In this document: in pieces, positions 22,607 to 35,985 of the stretch
Numbering within the stretch: the first letter of the stretch is position 1
Layout of the letters: every line of letters starts with the position of its first letter
Translations under genes and position numbers: made by a program
Assembly (NCBI GenBank): GCA_037367405.1
Contig: JAZKJV010000684.1
Span: 1,426,001 to 1,490,000, forward strand
Source of the DNA: Ottelia alismoides
Taxonomy: Eukaryota > Streptophyta > Magnoliopsida > Alismatales > Hydrocharitaceae
Direction: 5' to 3'
Length of the DNA: 64,000 nucleotides
Notes under the pieces: model-generated
Database searches by the model: none
Told to the model about the DNA's origin: nothing
What the model saw: only the letters and a program-made list of their open reading frames with translations

Positions 22607-25600
22607 TGATGAATACCTATTTCATAACCTTTATTCTATATTTTGGCCTTAAAATCCCTAGTTAATGCATGTATATCGCATTATTTCGTACAAATTAACA
22701 TTCACTGTTTGTTTTTTTATTGTGTATAAATTATTATTTTTAATGCCAAAATTATAGCATAAATAAAAGGAAAAAATAATAAAATTATAAAGGTATTTTA
22801 TGACCCTAAACCCTGAGATAAAGTCAAGAATCGATTTGGTCGATAAAGAATATAGTAGGGGGAGATAAGGGTCAAAATAGAATAAAAATTACATTATTTA
22901 CTTAATCAATATTGCATTTTTGGACCTATTTTATTTTATATTTTTTATACCTCAAATAAAGAAACTTCGTACATGAAAGTTGTATATAAAAAATCAAATA
23001 AAAATACAAAGTTGATTTCATGTAAAATAAAATATACAATATATAAGTTATGTTCTAAATAAAAAGCCTATAAAAACTCAAAATGTATCAAAATCATCTT
23101 TAATTTTATCTAACTTTTAATAAGCTATTTAGTGAAGGTGGTTTCATATTTTTTAGAGTTAAGGTGTGAAAGTTAAGTTGTGGACCCTTATTGTATAACT
23201 TACCTATATAAAATATTCATTTTATTTATTCTTTATTATTTTTATAATTTTATAATTTTATAAATATTATTTATATAACTTGTAAATATTTAAAACACAC
23301 TAAAACCATGAATAAAACACAAAAATAAAATAGTATACAAAATACATAGTTGAAATACCTACACTTATACCTATATATTTACTACCCTTATTATTTAAGT
23401 GTAAATGATTCATTAGAAAAAATAATAAACATATATTTATGTATATAAAAATAAATTACAATTTTATAAAATAATAAAATAAAAAATAAAAATACTAAAT
23501 AAAAATAAAATACTCAAAACATAGGTCATTATACCTATAAATGTACCCTAAAAACGTTACTTGTAATAACTTAACTCCAAAAAATAAATAAAAATCATAT
23601 TAAAATACTACATAAAATAATAAATATTTTTCATGTTAGTTTTTTTGAAAAAAAATCAATTTATGTTTTATTTCTATTTCTTATTCTTTTTTATCTCTAT
23701 TTTATCTTTGCTTGGCTGACATGGACTAATCCGGGGAGAATGTAGGTTGACCGAGGTCAACTCCCTAGTCTCCCCTTGGTTCCAGTGCCTGCCAGCCTCG
23801 CTGACCCTACCACCTCGATTTCACTGATTTTTTAGGCTTATCCTTTCACCCTTTCATTTCGATCCTTCGACGACTTTTGTTCCTTTAAGAATGCTCTTTC
23901 ATGCACACATCTTTCTTCGATTATCGAGCCTCTGAATCGAGTGATCTTCTCAAATCAAAACTCGTTGATATAAATAATCGCCTCCATCCTACCATGCATT
24001 TTTTATCTTTCTTCCACTACTCTAACCCTAGTTTTCTTACATCTGGAGGAACCTGGTGACAACATGCATCTCGAAGAAGGTCAAGCGACCTGATTTGGCG
24101 TTGAATTGAGGTGATCCAAGTCACCGTCGCCCACTCTATTGCGAAGTCACTCCACTCCGGTCTAGTCCAGGTATCATCTCTTTTACTTTATTCATTCCTT
24201 TCCTTATCATGGCAGTCACTTAGGATAGTATTTTATTTATTATAATTCAGTCCATCTTAGCGTAAAATCCTAGCATTTCGATCATTGGAACTTCAGCTCC
24301 GCCACTCATTTCTAAGTGAAATGAACCACCTCCGCCTCGCATACCACCTCCATCTTGTTCCTCTCTACTTTCTGATCATCCAACGCATTCTCGCTCACCT
24401 CGATCTAGTTTAGATAGAGCCCGTAGTCCCTCCTCTTCCACCACTCGTCGGAGGGACTCCATCTACTTTACCTCTTGCCCATTCCCCCTAAGGCTCTCTA
24501 GAGCTTCACATTTTTCCCTTTGAATGACCCTTGCAAGAAAAATCAAAGGAGGAGCCTCTTCGAATCTCATCAAAGCTCAGGGACACCACTCAGGTCCAGG
24601 TGCTCCACCAAACCACTCAGATCTGCCTGCACCATTTTGGAGCTCCCCTTTGGTGTGAAAAAACCCCAGTGACCTATTGAATCCTTCATGAGCCGGAAAG
24701 AGGTTGGCTATCATGAGATTCAACCGGTTGAAGTTCGACCAGCCCATGTTCTTCATGATTTCTTCCAGTTTATCGCACCGTTATCTGATCGAGGCAAGAC
24801 ACCAGAAGGCACAACCGTTGTTCGATTTTTCCACGTCCTGGCCATTGATCTCTCTCGAGCGATCTAATCTAGATCGTCTCCGGTGAAGCATCACTGTAGC
24901 ACGAGGAAGCACCGCATGGATGAGCGAGCGGTTCTCGACCACATGATTCAGTGCTTAAGGGTAATTTACACTATATTCCCTGCATTTTTTATTTTGCATT
25001 TTAGTCTTGTAATGCATATTTTTAATTTAAGAACTTTTGGTAATATTGCATGTGAGCCTTTAGACGTATTGCTATTTAAACTTTGGACTGTGCCAGTGAG
25101 GCTCACGTGTACTTGCATATGAGTTTGGCATTTTTGTATGAAGGCCCTTGAGGCTTTTATTATATGTATTTAGTCAAAATATTGAACTGCAGTTGTAACT
25201 TTTTGGAGAAATTGCATTTAAGCCTTGTACTTTAATTTTAATTACATATATGCCCCTACCAATTCATTGATTTGTTCATATTTATTCTATTTATTAAATA
25301 TAGTGTCCATGCTCCAAAAATCACCAAAAAATAGGGTTAAGCTCCTCGTTGTGCATACTTTCACGTCATATTTTTATATTTGCAATTATGAATTTTTAAT
25401 ATTTATAAAAAATGAAAAAGAGCAGAAATATTCCTTCTTTTTAGTATAAAATACAAAAAATATAAAAACATTTTGAAAATTTCTCAAAAAAGATATTTTA
25501 TTTATTTAAATATTTTAGTATCTCATACAAAAAATCACTAAAATAGAAAAATAAAAACTCTTAAAAAATGTAAAACCCTGAAATACTTTATAAAAATATA

Positions 25601-26335
25601 AAAATTCCCCAAAAAACCAAAAATACCATTTTCTATTTTAAAATTTTCTTTAGTTTAAAATTGATTTGAAGAACTTTGGACCTTATTTGCTATTTTTAAT
25701 CTTCAAATTAATTCTACATATTCATTAAATCCTTGATTTGGGATTTTTATCTTTAAAAATATATAAAAAAAATTAGAAAAAATCTCTAAAAATAATAAAA
25801 TTAGTAAAAACTATTTAAAACCCAAAAATATATAATTCTACAATTTATATTTATTTTTAGTTTTACTTATATTTATATTACCCTATGTTATATATATATA
25901 ACCATATATACTCTATATATCTTTTATAAAAATAAAATGAAATTAAAAATCAAAAAATGAAAAAGAATATAAAATTATAAATTTATAAACCATTAAAAAA
26001 TGCAAAAACTAAAATTCAAAAAAATGTATACAAAAATTTAAAACTCACAAAAATCATAAATTGGCTAAGTGTCTAAAAAGGCAAATTCCTTGTGATTAAT
26101 TGTTCTATCTTCCATTCTTCTACATCATTGTTTCATGTGTTCGATCCCTACTTGCTTGTTACTATACATATTTAGTATGATATAATAAATTTTAACTCTT
26201 CCTATCAATTGCTTAATTATTCCTATTGATTAATTGTTGATTGATCATAGGTTTTGTGAGAGGTCACCTCAGCGACTAGATATCTTCGCATCCATGAGGA
26301 TACCATTTTAGACCCATGCAAAATTCGTGTCATCA
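22607..26335 (+). mobile_element. Solo LTR C of a Tat/Athila-like element
   Basis: This 3,729-bp sequence starts TGATGAATAC and ends GTGTCATCA. It is flanked by a perfect GGAGG duplication and lies inside G pol. Its layout follows LTRs A and B: A/T-only start, GGTGGTTTCATATTTT (about 23128), a promoter region, a GC-rich middle, and a GCGACTAGAT-type end. It has no interior and no second LTR, so it is what is left after recombination between two LTRs. It is a different subfamily from A/B because its GC-rich middle is not alignable. Confidence 0.93.
23969..23977 (+). promoter_or_regulatory. TATA box in solo LTR C
   Basis: TATAAATAA is followed by TCGCCTCCATCC. The same arrangement is seen in D (54487) and, on the - strand, in the G 5' LTR (near 49913). 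Confidence 0.6.
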
Positions 26336-26340
26336 GGAGG
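26336..26340. repeat. Right target-site duplication of solo LTR C
   Basis: GGAGG, identical to 22602-22606. Confidence 0.92.
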
Positions 26341-27210
26341 TAACAGCTTCGACAGTGGAAAAGTAGAATCATCAATCAAATTTGGTTCAACTATCTCTGA
26401 ATCTGGTTTTGTGCTACATGAATGTGGTGCTATCTCTATGGTATTAACCACCGACTTTGTTGTACAAGAAGTTAGATCGCCAAAGAAAAGCGATAATTCA
26501 ACCAAAGATGCATCCGACTCGTCATCTACATCTCTTGATTGTGTCGAAAAAAAGTGGAACTGACGGATTTGAACGGATCTCTAAGTCATCTAGGGAATAT
26601 GGGGATGCATATCAGGAAACATCTCCCAAAATGCATCGTGTACACTATCCTCTCCAGATGAGAGGGTCTTGCTCAATACTATTGGGTTCTGTTTCCATAT
26701 CCCAACCGTTTAACCACTTTGCAATCTGCCTCATATGATGAAGATAAATCTATACTAGATTCGGAGCCAGGTTGCTACCATTTCTCTTGCTTCAGCTCAA
26801 GCTCCACTTCTTCGCTTGGAGAACGAAACCTCATCATCCATGTTTGGTAATCATAGAAAGTTCCAACGGTCCTAAGGAAAGGACAACTAAGGATGATATG
26901 TGATTCTCTCCAATGATTGGGAATATTCATATCAAAGGCTATGAATTCCACTTTGTATTCTTGTCCCCCAATCGAGTTGATAACATTTTTGTCTTCACCC
27001 TTAGCCTTCTTCATGGACTTGTCAGTGAACTGGAGTAATGCTCTAGATCTGCGAAATGGTCCCAACTCTAGCTTCTCATATAAGGCAAAAGGTAATGGAT
27101 TGTTCAAAGAACCATTATCTAGGAGAGTGCGTGCAAACACTGTGTCATCTATGTGACTTACCACATAATGTACACTCAAGTCTCTCTTCTTTCTAGGCAA
27201 TTGTTAGTTC
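26341..27210 (-). pseudogene. Decayed protease and linker of element G
   Basis: An open stretch from 27200 to 26775 carries FARTLLDNGSLNNPLPFALYE, where DNGS stands for the D-T/S/L-G-A/S active site. It continues with LQFTDKSMKKAKG, VEFIAFDMN and ILSCPFLRT, which fit the Athila/Tat protease pattern (VDF.VLDM, ILGRPFL). The linker to RT continues to 26341 with frame breaks and ends SKLLPP, directly followed across LTR C by TLKYVF at 22600. The protease would cut Gag-Pol. Confidence 0.85.
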
Positions 27211-28169
27211 TTGAGACAATAAGTTGTGGAAACTGATAAGATGTGTGTCTTTACATAACTGTTTGGGTTCTTTATGCTTACCCTAGTAGGTGTACATTGC
27301 ATCTTAAGGTATTTTTGAAATGTAGAATTAATGGTCACATATTCACCAAATGGCACCTTAACCATGATATTATCTTTACATAATCATGCCATATCTGGAT
27401 CATCTTTTTGAATCTTTTTAACGATGTGCTTTCCTGTCATTAAAGCATGGGGGAAAGTTTTGAACAAGCGGAGGAAGTAATTGAAGACTCAGAATCATAA
27501 GTTGAAACATGTTTCTTTTTATTACTTAATCCAAGATCCTTCGTACATGAATATTTTACATTTAACTTGGAATTTAAAATAGAGTTGTCTATAAAGGTTG
27601 GAGAATGTTTATTGTAAGTACATCCTCCACAATCGACGGTGCAAGGTCCTCCGTAGACTTTAAATCTGCTCCATGCTACCAACGCATTCTCATACTCCTT
27701 CTTTTCTCTACCAATAGTCCTCTTTGGCTGAAGGGGCTTCTGTCAATGCGTGTCCTCCTTGTCTTCTGAAATCTCCTCAGGTAGAGCCTCATAAATGGAG
27801 CCATACATGTCCCTTGCCCGATCAGGTACAACTATAGTCCTTCTGCTCATGAGTGACATGTGGTTAACAAAATCAAACATAAGAATCTCATGCTTGGGTC
27901 TAGGTGAGTTTGAGTAATATACCCGACCTTATTGATGCTGCTTTTGAGGTTGGTCCAAGTTGTTGGGGTTAGCCTAAACGTGGGAAGGAATGAATGTAGA
28001 TGGTACAGACTGCTCATCATGTAGATGGGATAAGTGATTGAGGTCTACCCGCAAATTCTGTACCTCATCCCTATAGGAATTCAACTCCTTAAGAATATGT
28101 CGTTGAAAATCAGTGGGTCCTGACAAAGGTAACTACTGTTGTAAAGAAGAAGGAAAATGTGAAGACTGG
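27211..28169 (-). pseudogene. Gag C-terminal/protease spacer of element G
   Basis: The coding trace is weak here. Short - strand frames include RDMYGSIYEALPEEI near 27800 and CGGCTYN near 27620. No complete CCHC zinc knuckle is seen. By position this is the end of gag and the gag-protease spacer. Stops are frequent. Confidence 0.5.
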
Positions 28170-29640
28170 CCCTAATGGTCTTAGTATTGTTGTTGTGGGG
28201 ATGTTAAACTTGTGGGCCTCGTTGTTTGAACTAGTACGTCAGAGGACAGGCGCACGATTGTTCCTTCCTCAGCGGTTGAGAGTGGTAGGCTACAGAGATC
28301 TATTATGCTAGAAGAGGTGTACGTGTGAATGATGTATTGTAAAAAGTAGGGGGATACTGGTAAAGTGGACGGTCCCCCGCACTTTACTGCTAGACCTAGC
28401 GGGGTCATGTGTGTACCACACACCATTCCCCTCCCACACCTGGGAAGGCTCCTTTGTAATTGTATCTATTGACGGTGTATGCTGCTGATATGAGTGAATA
28501 AGAGTCTGGTTCTCTACCCATGTTTGTGGTGTCCTGGACATTGGTTGTTCTTGTACATGATGTACTCGAACATCAGCAATGGATGCAATCACATCATGTA
28601 TCTTCATCCTATATACCCTATCTAACAGCTCTGACATCTGCTTCGGAAACTTGGGTAAGTTGTTGTCCAACACATAACCTCTTTTAATCCTCTCTACATT
28701 TGTCAAGTTATCTGCTAATGATTCCCATGTTGGGAATCATATCCTTAGAGAAATAAACTGCCTTCTTTCTCCCTCTAGATGGGAATGTGATGGGGGTCTT
28801 TATGTGAACTCTGCTAGTGGTTTATGCTCTTTTCATCTTGATCATCCTTTCAAACACCTTCTAGACAGTGTCCGTACCACATGGCATCACTAACTAAACC
28901 ATGTACCTCAGGGTTGAGACTGTTAAATACTGACTGAACAAGGATGGTAGGCTCTAGTCCATGACAAGGACACTTCTACAATAAATCCTTGAATCGTTCC
29001 CATGTATCACAGAAAGGTTCATTTGGTAATTGGAAGAAACTCGTGATGTGCGAATGCATCATGTTAGTTCTAGTCAAAGGGTATAACTTCTTCAAGAAAA
29101 GGTCCTTCAACCGAGTATAGTAGTTATAACTGCCCCCAAGTTCTTAATCTAATATTTCGCCTTATCTTTCAAGGAAAAAAGGTAGAGCTTTGACTCTAAT
29201 ATAGTCCTGGATAACCCTAGGATGTCTAAGGTTAGTACAAACTAACTCAAAGTCTATAAGGAATGCGTACAGCTCCTCGTGTGCATTCCCATAGAAGTGT
29301 GGTAACATATTCAAATACCGCGGCTTCAATTCATATTCGACTTCTGGTTCAACTAGACTTAACCAATTTGTCATTTGATATTGTTCAGGATTATATGTCA
29401 CATATATAGGTGCATCCACCGCTAGGTTAAGCTGGTCTATCTGGGCTCTAAATAAATCTACATTCCACTCTGAGGTTGCTATCCTAGCTAAAACAATCTG
29501 CAATGTGTCTTTATGTTCTTCTTCCTCCCCGTTATGTTTCTTTGGAGACATCTTAGTTGAAACTTCTAAACCTTCATCAAAAAGAAGGTTTAAGTGAGAC
29601 AGTGATGAAGATATTGAAATCATGTCGACCTCACCAAGGT
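28170..29640 (-). pseudogene. Decayed gag of element G
   Basis: The start is the ATG at 29623. An open stretch runs to 29162 and includes YELKPRYLNMLPHFYGNAHE, EELYAFLIDFE, and RVKALPFFLER, the Tat/Athila Gag capsid pattern. Downstream a broken frame keeps ITFPSRGRKKAVYF (near 28770) and MTNVERIKRGYVLD (28706). The usual order would be capsid, then zinc knuckle, then protease, and the order here agrees. The protein would build the element's particle. Frame breaks at 29161 and beyond make it inactive. Confidence 0.82.
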
Positions 29641-30066
29641 AATGATCTTCCTTAGTGAGGAGAGAAGAAAAAAAGGCCTAGTGGGATATAACCACTCCCT
29701 AAGAAGGACTCATGAATTCGTTAATCGAAACAAGGGTTATTTTGAATCCAGGAAGGTCTAGGAGAAGAGGGTGCTTAGACCTTAGAAGACATTATGTTTG
29801 GACAGTTCAGTGACAGGTTCGCAAAATATGAACAAAGATTGGCTAACTATCCATCTTCGATTTCAAGAGAATATGGAAAAATGAGCAAGAGAGATTCAAG
29901 AAGATCTAATACTACGTTGCACTTGAATGTGCGGAATCAACTCACATAAATCAAATACAAGGTAAACCCTTTGAATATTTTCACTAACTTAAAACGTGAG
30001 ACCGTAAGAGTTCGACCTATTTTATCTTGTCAGTTTTAATTGGTGATAAACCAATCTTTATAGGTA
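29641..30066 (-). other. Leader of element G, inner part
   Basis: This is noncoding sequence between G gag and the copia F insertion. The leader continues at 47209 on the far side of F. No motif stands out. Confidence 0.5.
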
Positions 30067-30071
30067 CACAT
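30067..30071. repeat. Left target-site duplication of copia F
   Basis: CACAT, identical to 47204-47208. Confidence 0.9.
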
Positions 30072-31104
30072 TGTTGTTACCAGGATAAACAATTCATATA
30101 TTAAACAGTTATACAATGGATCCAAATGAATTAACAGAGAAACACTAACGATTAATATCATGTTAATCAGGTGTTTTCCATTCATTATCTGATTATAAAA
30201 TGCAAATTGGAACCGATTAAATAAATGGAAACAAGTATTAGGGCATGATCCAGAGAAAGTAAAGCAATAAACAAATTGCGGCAGACAAATTAAAAGATAA
30301 ATAAAATTAGAGATCACCGAAGCGCCCATGAAATGGACTGCCCTTAGAGAGGATATCACCCCCACAATACCAGTGCGTAGGGTACTGGCGATCCTCTCCC
30401 AGGATACGACGGCACATGATCTATGTTTGTGCACACCGATGAGATCGACCTTGAATGTACCTCAGAGAACTGCAACTGAGAGAAAGAGAAGCACAGGTTC
30501 ATCCGCGAGAGGAAGAACGGGGACAGAGTCAAGGTGGCTTGAGAGGGTTTTTCTTGTGAGTAAAGAAAACGGCGTCGGGGGAGAGGTATAAAAAGAGTGT
30601 TGTGTGCCCTAGCGGGTGGTATCTTTCGATTTCCGAAAATGCCCCTCAACGGGTGTGTCTTTTCAAATTCCGAAACCGCGGCTATAACGAGTCGTTTGGA
30701 TCGAGTTGAATTCCTATTTAAGTTGAATCCAAATTAATCCGTGTAATTAATTTAATCAATCTATCAAATGAAATCTGCAACAAAAGTATCGAGATCTGAG
30801 ATCTGAATTGACTCTCTCGAGCCCGAGCTGGAGCCGGAGATGGAGCGGAGCGCGCGCGTGCGTGTGGCCCTCCATTCCGCCTCTCTACTATTGCTACAAG
30901 AGCTTGGGGCTTGAACTCATATATAAGCCCACCAAGATAATAGGTATGGTACTGAACTTCTACCCAAGCTTTTTCATGTTTCAAATTTGGAAATTCCCAA
31001 CTTCCCCCCAAGCCATTTGGTTTCCCAATTGAAATCAAATTAACTTCAATTGTAATTACATAGACTTTTCAATTAAAAGTCTAATTACAATTCTTAATAC
31101 AACA
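30072..31104 (-). repeat. 3' LTR of copia F
   Basis: 1,033 bp from TGTTGTTACC to AATACAACA, matching 46176-47203 with many small differences. It contains TATA-like sequences on both strands: TATATATGAG on - (about 30930-30919) and GGTATAAAAAGAG on + (about 30587-30599). Confidence 0.9.
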
Positions 31105-31709
31105 ATCCCCCATGAATTCGCCAATTTGAAAAAGAGATTCAAAGAGAGTTAAAAGACTTCTTTCAGCTGTCACACTTTGCTTTAAGTAAAGGTATCTTCC
31201 GGTTTGAATCTCTACCTGAGTTTACTACTTTCACGTTAACAGTAACTAAGTGAACTATGTCTTGAACTTTAGACCTTGGTGTTAAGGTATATGGTAGAAA
31301 CAACAAAGCGTTGTTCTTGGTACAATCTTCAAGGTTGGTTCTCTTAAAGGCCATGCACCCTTATCATGTTTCATGAGTATGTTCAGGAAAGACCATCTTT
31401 CTTTAACTGCGTCCCACAGTAACACTCACATAGGTGATGTTCTCCAAGGATGCACTGCTAACATCCTATCCAAAGGCTTGAACCCATTTAGATCTTACGC
31501 TCTTCCTAAACAGGAAGCTTAAATGGAACTCAGGCTTCCAGGGATAAGACACTCATGCACAAGCATTAAATTAAGAGTGCCAACCAGTTCTCCTAAACGG
31601 CTTGTTATTACCACATTGAACCTTCTTTGTGGGATCTCCACTCAGATAGGTTGGGTTGTTACTGTAGAGGAACTCCCAATGGGATTCAATCTCATCCCAA
31701 GCCTAGACT
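31105..31709 (-). other. 3' noncoding region of copia F with polypurine tract
   Basis: Next to the LTR the - strand reads CATGGGGGAT, a short polypurine tract (31105-31114). The rest carries no domain and separates the tract from the end of RNase H. Confidence 0.65.
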
Positions 31710-33446
31710 TTAGACTAAAGATCTATCAAGTCCCTTAGTCAACGGATTTGCCCTGTTGTCCTTGAATCCAACAAAATCCACAGCCAACACCCCTTGAGAC
31801 ATCAAATCCATTAACGTCTTAAGTTTGATTTGTATGTATATTCTTGTTTTCTGATCGAACTTTGAACTCTTGATCATGGCAATTGTGGTCATAATATCAC
31901 AATGTACAAAGATCGCAGGAACTGGCTGACCTACCATGGGAATTTCAGACAGAAGTCCCCTTAGCCATTCAGCCTCAATTCCAATGGTGTCCAAAGCACA
32001 CAGCTCGGCTTCAAAGTCGGATTGAGCTAGAATGGTCTGCTTCACAGACCTCCAGGAGACTACACCACCTCCAAGGGTAAAGACATACCTAGTAACACCA
32101 TTACTCCTAGACTCCAATATTTTCCCTATCCAGCTTGCCACTATATCCTTCTAGTACAGATAGATGTCTACCATAATGCAAACTAAGGGAAATAGTTCCC
32201 TTCAAGTACTTCAGTACTCGATCCAGAGCCTCCAACTGAGTACGGTCAGGATAGCTAGTATATCTACTCAGCTTTGCAACTAAGAATGAAATATCAGGCC
32301 TCGTGCAATTTGCAAGATACATTAAACTTCCTATCACTTGTGAATACCTTAGCTGAGCTACAGGCACTCCATTTTTATACTTAAACAACATTTTGGATGA
32401 ATCAAAAGGAGTTCTTACATCTTTGCAATCTTGATATCCAAATTTCTCAAAGTACCTTCTCAACATAGTGAGATTGAGAAACTACAATCCCATCAACTGA
32501 CCTTGTCGGTTTGGGACCCAAGATCACATCAACAACACCCATGTCCTTCATCTCAAACTTGCTACTTAAGAATGCCTTACTATCATTAATAATCCTTATA
32601 TGTGATTCAAACAGCAATATGTCATCAACATACAGGCACAAGACAATACACTCATCACCTTTCACCTTGGAATAGACATACTTATCGGATTCATGAACCT
32701 TAAAGCCACATGACAAAATTGTTTTGTCAAAATTTTCATGCCATTGTTTTGGTGTGTGTTTCAATACGTAAAGAGATTTAACAAGCTTGTAAACCTTTCC
32801 CTCATTCCCAGGAGTCACAAGCCCATCAGGTTGATCCATATAGATCTCCTCCTCAAGATCGCCACACAAGAAGGAGGTCTTTACATCCATCTGATGGATA
32901 GAGATATCATATACATATGCCAATGCTATGAGCATCCGGATTGTGGTCATCCTAGTCACGGGAGACTAAGTATCAAAATAATCGATATCTTCCTTTTTCC
33001 TAAATCCCTTGGCAACTAATCTGGCTTTATACTTTTGAATTGATCTGTCAGACCTAAGCTTTCTCTTAAACATCCACTTGCACCTAATGGTAGATCACCC
33101 TTTAGGTAAATCAACCAACTCCTAAGTTCCATTAGCCATAATGGAATACATCTCAGATTTGCTTCCATTGTTTTGCTTCATATGAAGCCATGACTTCCTT
33201 GTAACTTGGTGGATCACCCTCGATCTGGTAGACAACAAAGTTGCTACCTAGATCATTGGCTATCCGAGGTCTTTTACTCCTCCTTGTCTCAATCTCCTCT
33301 GAAAGGTCATTGGATTCAGGTTGAGTCTCAACCCCCACATTCGTTATCCTTTCCACTTGATTTGGAATAGATCCTGATGTGGAGGCACTCTCAATGGTCA
33401 GATTCTGAGGAATATTAGTCTTCATAGGGAAGACATCTTCAAAGAA
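31710..33446 (-). pseudogene. Decayed RT-RNase H of copia F with upstream linker
   Basis: The linker frame 33425-33153 reads RRSKRPRIANDLGSNFVVY. RT follows at about 33150-32447 with IHQMDVKTSFLCGDLEEEIY, KQWHENFD and an intact catalytic LYVDDILL. RNase H follows at about 32330-31710 with LGGGVVSWRSVKQ, EAELCALDT, and NPLTKGLD. A stop or frameshift separates the RT frame from the following ones (near 32450 and 32110) and stops lie upstream of 32959. The right edge meets copia E. The frame continues into the integrase end at 44013 when E and one duplication copy are disregarded. Confidence 0.9.
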
Positions 33447-33451
33447 GGTAG
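33447..33451. repeat. Left target-site duplication of copia E
   Basis: GGTAG, identical to 44008-44012. Confidence 0.95.
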
Positions 33452-35972
33452 TGAAGGATATAGAATTATCCTCAAGCGCATCACGGAAGCGTGATCGTCG
33501 TATCGGATACGACGAAGAACGACTAGTCGTACTAGTTGTTCGGTGCAGCGGAATTTAAAAAATTTATTCGATGAAACCACATGATCCAAGAACCATTCTC
33601 AGATCGTTTCATCTATAACCACAACAAGTATAATGCAATACCTCTTGAAGCGTGGTTGATCAAGTCTCTAAAGAAAGAGACCTCCTGTCTCAAGTCCGAT
33701 CGTCGGCGAGACCGCTTGCGAGCGCGGGGATGAACCGCGTTGTCCTCGCAATCCAAGAAGATGATCCAAGCGTGGTTGCTCCTGATCTCGTCGCACGAGA
33801 TCAAACGTCTCCTTCGTGAGAGGAACTCTCCAAGAAGACGGAGAACCGAAGAACGTCAAAGCGGCGGAGCGGTGGCGAAGGCGACGACGGTTCTCTCCTC
33901 TAGGGTATGGTGGACGGCCACCAACAAGAGAGGGAGAGAGGGCTGGCGTGTATGAAGAAATGAGGGAGAGAGAGAGCTCCAATATTGCAAGTCCTTAGAG
34001 AGCATAGAATGCCTCTCTATTTATAGGGTTTTGGGATCCATGGATCTCAATCCATGGGACACATAAAATCAATGGATGAGATTGATTTGTGTCAATCCAA
34101 TGGCCAAGATTGTTGTTGTCAAAAGCAACAAATTTAGGTTAAAATATATTTGAAAAAATCAAATATAATTTAGTCCTAAATCAACCCAACAAATAAGGAG
34201 AGAATGTTCATGGAGATTTCATCTCCATGCACCTTCCATGTTGGACGGCCACCCATTCCATATAGGAATGGTGTGCCGCCCACTATGGGAGTCCAAGGAG
34301 GCAATCTCATGGATTCCCATGAGATTGCATATCTCCTTGATTTTTCTCTCTTATTTATTCGCAACAAATTTGTTGGATTTTATTCTTCAAAAATAATTCA
34401 CAATTATATTTGAGAATATTGCATTCTTGCCATGGAAAAAATTGTGAATCATATTCACAACCCAAAACAACATATAATTCATATTGTTAATTAATTACAC
34501 AATGTGTATCCAATACACATAATAATTAATCAACACATATAAATTATAATTAGCTCTCTCTAATACATTATAAATCACATTTATAATATATTATGAATAA
34601 TTGGATATTTCTATCCACATTATTCTTATCCACATTAATTAAATCACATTTAATTAAATTGGATAATTTCTTCACACATCAAGATGATTAAATCACATTT
34701 AATCATTATTTCTTCATTGCTTAGATCTTATGGAATTATTCTTGAACCCTTCAAGAATAATGCAATCTCTCCGCAGATACTTGGAGATAAGGACAGGGCG
34801 ATTGTATTGTTCCACGTATAGTGACATGGATATTGAGATCATATCTCAAATCCAGATCGCGGGCCTCCCATAGATGCTTGATTAAATCAAGACCGTAAAT
34901 CTAATCTTCTCGTTGTATCCGAATCACATTCAGATCAATGTCCAACACTTGGACCAAGATCAGATCACTTCTCTACTGAGAGGAGTCACTAAAATCCAGA
35001 CCCGTTTCATCACTCCCTAGGAATGGAAGCGTCATGGTTATACAATCGTTTATGATCAAATCACCCTCAGGTATTCCCAATACCTGTACATCCTGCATAC
35101 TGGAAGACTCAGACTAAACCCGAAGTATCGGATCAACTTTATACTGTCTACTTCATGGTTTTATCAGTAAGTTTCTCATTCGATCATTGGGAGTTGGTAT
35201 CGATCATACACTTTCCAAAAGTGTATATCATACCTAGGTCTTGATCATATACTAAAAGTATATATCAAACCTACAAATTCAGTCAAGCTTCCAAAGCGAG
35301 ACGACCATGCGCATGGAATTTGATTCATCCCAATATCTCATGAGTGAGCTCATGTCTTCCGGTTCAGTAACCGAACCTGTATGATCCCTTTGAGAGATCG
35401 TATTACTCATATGCCCTTACATGCACACCAGCGCGCCGGTGTATAGACCTTGATTAGGTCATCAACCTATTGGTCTGCCAAATGTACATACTTGGACATA
35501 TAGCAACACATCTGTCTCCGGTCAGAGGATGCGTGCCTATATCATGACAGCATACGATATAGGACTTTGGTTATCTCGATCTCGTTAAGTCAACTCTTTG
35601 ACCTAACTAATCTGATGCCTCCGAATCTCTATTCCTATGCAGAGGACCTGCATCAAGAGGTCGGTCAGATATCAGCCTTCAGAGATAGGATTGCCATCTC
35701 CTACTCAGGCTGGAGATCATCTCTTAATAATCATTTGACGGTGCTTGATGAGTCCTCAATCTAACTCTTTAGATATTCATCCAAGCACCAGCCTCTATGA
35801 TTCAATAGTTGAATCAACAGCTGTATGATTATTAAGATGGCCACGGTACATAACCCTAATTGTACTAAGGGACCTATTATACAAATTATCCATTCTTCAT
35901 TTCAGATCAGGGAATGATATGTGCAATAACATTTATTGCATAATGGCTCACCGTGGGCTCGCATTTCCAACA
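33452..35972 (-). repeat. 3' LTR of copia E
   Basis: 2,521 bp. On the + strand it runs from TGAAGGATATAG to CATTTCCAACA. It is nearly identical to 41488-44007. The promoter side (about 33650-34030) is GC-richer than the rest, and the remainder is AT-rich with many short inverted repeats. Confidence 0.96.
34018..34025 (-). promoter_or_regulatory. TATA box in the copia E 3' LTR
   Basis: On the - strand CCCTATAAATAGAGAGG is a canonical plant TATA box. The same sequence is present in the 5' LTR at 42054-42061. Confidence 0.75.
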
Positions 35973-35985
35973 ATCTCCCACTAGC
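35973..35985 (-). other. Polypurine tract of copia E
   Basis: The - strand reads CTAGTGGGAGAT directly before the LTR start TGTTGGAAATG. Confidence 0.8.
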
